Source of the DNA: Halogeometricum sp. S1BR25-6
GTDB taxonomy: Archaea; Halobacteriota; Halobacteria; Halobacteriales; Haloferacaceae
NCBI RefSeq assembly: GCF_031624495.1
Contig: NZ_JAMQOP010000003.1
Span: forward strand, 372,001 to 436,000
Length of the DNA: 64,000 bases
Reading direction: 5' to 3'
The notes beneath the pieces are model-generated. The model ran no database searches. It worked only from the letters and a program-made list of their open reading frames with translations, and was not told where the DNA came from. Within the stretch, counting starts at the first letter, position 1, and each line of letters begins with the position of its first letter. Both the position numbers and the translations under genes were made by a program. This document shows, one piece after another, positions 63,542 to 64,000 of the stretch.

Positions 63542-64000
63542 CTACGCTCCGTGGAAGTCTTCGAGCGTCGTCGGTTCGTCGTCGCCATCGACGTAGGGGT
63601 TGATGCTGTCGTGGACGCCGACGAGTTCGACGGTGTCGGCCATCGCCGAGAGGATGAGTTCGACGTCCATGTCGAGCGCGTACTCCCGGTAGGTTCCGCC
63701 GCGTCGCCCCTCGTTTCGTTCGGTGACGGAGACGATGCCCAGCATGGCGAGTTCGCTCAGGTGGTCTCGCATCCGACGGGGGACGAGAGGGTCGCGGTTG
63801 GCGAGTTCGGCGAAGCGGGTGTAGCGAGGGCGGACGTCACGCGAGCGGATGGGCGTCTCTCCCTCCAGATCCAGGGTGAGGAGCGCGTAGAGAACGAGGT
63901 GGCCGTGCTCGGTGAGTCCGTTGATTCCCTCTTTGATACGGCCGCGTTCGAGCGCTCGACGTCCGCGTCGGACGTGACTCTCCTCGATGGAGTCGGTCTC
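63542..64000 (-). CDS. Orc1/Cdc6 replication initiator, C-terminal part (cut by window edge)
   Basis: The frame runs open from the right edge to a stop at 63542, giving the last 152 residues. The sequence (ESHVRRGRRALERGRIKEGI, LTEHGHLVLYALLTLD, RDVRPRYTRFAELANRDPLV, LAMLGIVSVTERNEGRRGGT) matches the junction of the AAA+ lid and the C-terminal winged helix of archaeal Orc1/Cdc6 proteins. The wing that inserts into origin DNA corresponds to NEGRRGGTYREY. The ATPase domain lies beyond the window. Origins in haloarchaea usually lie next to the 5' end of such genes, so a replication origin may be just outside to the right. Confidence 0.85.
   Translation of the reverse strand, partial: ETDSIEESHVRRGRRALERGRIKEGINGLTEHGHLVLYALLTLDLEGETPIRSRDVRPRYTRFAELANRDPLVPRRMRDHLSELAMLGIVSVTERNEGRRGGTYREYALDMDVELILSAMADTVELVGVHDSINPYVDGDDEPTTLEDFHGA

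Overview
The window comes from an extremely halophilic archaeon (class Halobacteria). Base composition is GC-rich (judged by eye), predicted proteins are Asp/Glu-rich, and many starts have a TATA-like box 25-35 bp upstream, as expected for leaderless haloarchaeal transcripts. Lineage-typical families include a Bat-type PAS/GAF/HTH regulator, HalOD1 and DUF7344-like proteins, Tat-exported beta-helix proteins, a PGF-CTERM exoprotein and the C-terminus of an Orc1/Cdc6 initiator. The genus cannot be read from the sequence; Haloferacales is a guess. No rRNA, tRNA, CRISPR array, transposase or integrase was recognised.

Layout. Positions 0.4-36 kb form a surface-glycan island: GT4 and GT2 glycosyltransferases, an AAC(3)-fold acetyltransferase, a DUF354 GT-B protein, a six-hairpin glycosidase-like protein, a Gfo/Idh oxidoreductase, an operon of TIM-barrel isomerase, FG-GAP propeller, FkbM methyltransferase and polysaccharide deacetylase (15.7-19.6 kb), a large polytopic membrane protein, two alkaline-phosphatase-superfamily enzymes, two paralogous exported beta-helix proteins, a Wzx-like flippase and a dolichol-phosphate-type GT2. 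Inside the island lies an unexpected pair: a putative class I terpene synthase (3854-4831, minus) divergent from a Bat-family sensor-regulator (5020-7869, plus) across an AT-rich intergenic region. DedA, DUF1616, a lipoprotein and a HalOD1 protein are interspersed.

Positions 36-39.6 kb hold a succinate-semialdehyde-type dehydrogenase and several tiny proteins, three with zinc ribbons. Positions 39.6-53.4 kb encode an apparently complete route from fructose-6-phosphate to UDP-ManNAc uronic acid: GlmS, GlmM, two GlmU-like nucleotidyltransferases, WecB and WecC, plus an AglF-like nucleotidyltransferase. Four small HTH-type regulators (40954, 45224, 46290, 47173) sit among them. This block could supply activated amino and uronic sugars to the transferases of the island.

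Positions 54-60 kb return to surface functions: a DUF457 membrane protein, a sulfatase-fold protein that has lost its recognisable catalytic residues, a GT4, and a fusion of a methyltransferase-like domain to a six-hairpin domain. Positions 60-63.3 kb encode a long exported PQQ-type sugar dehydrogenase with PKD and CARDB-like domains and an archaeosortase sorting signal. The right edge cuts an Orc1/Cdc6 gene.

Start codons were chosen by N-terminal family fit, neighbour overlap and TATA spacing. All functions are read from motifs and remembered family patterns; no database search was possible.
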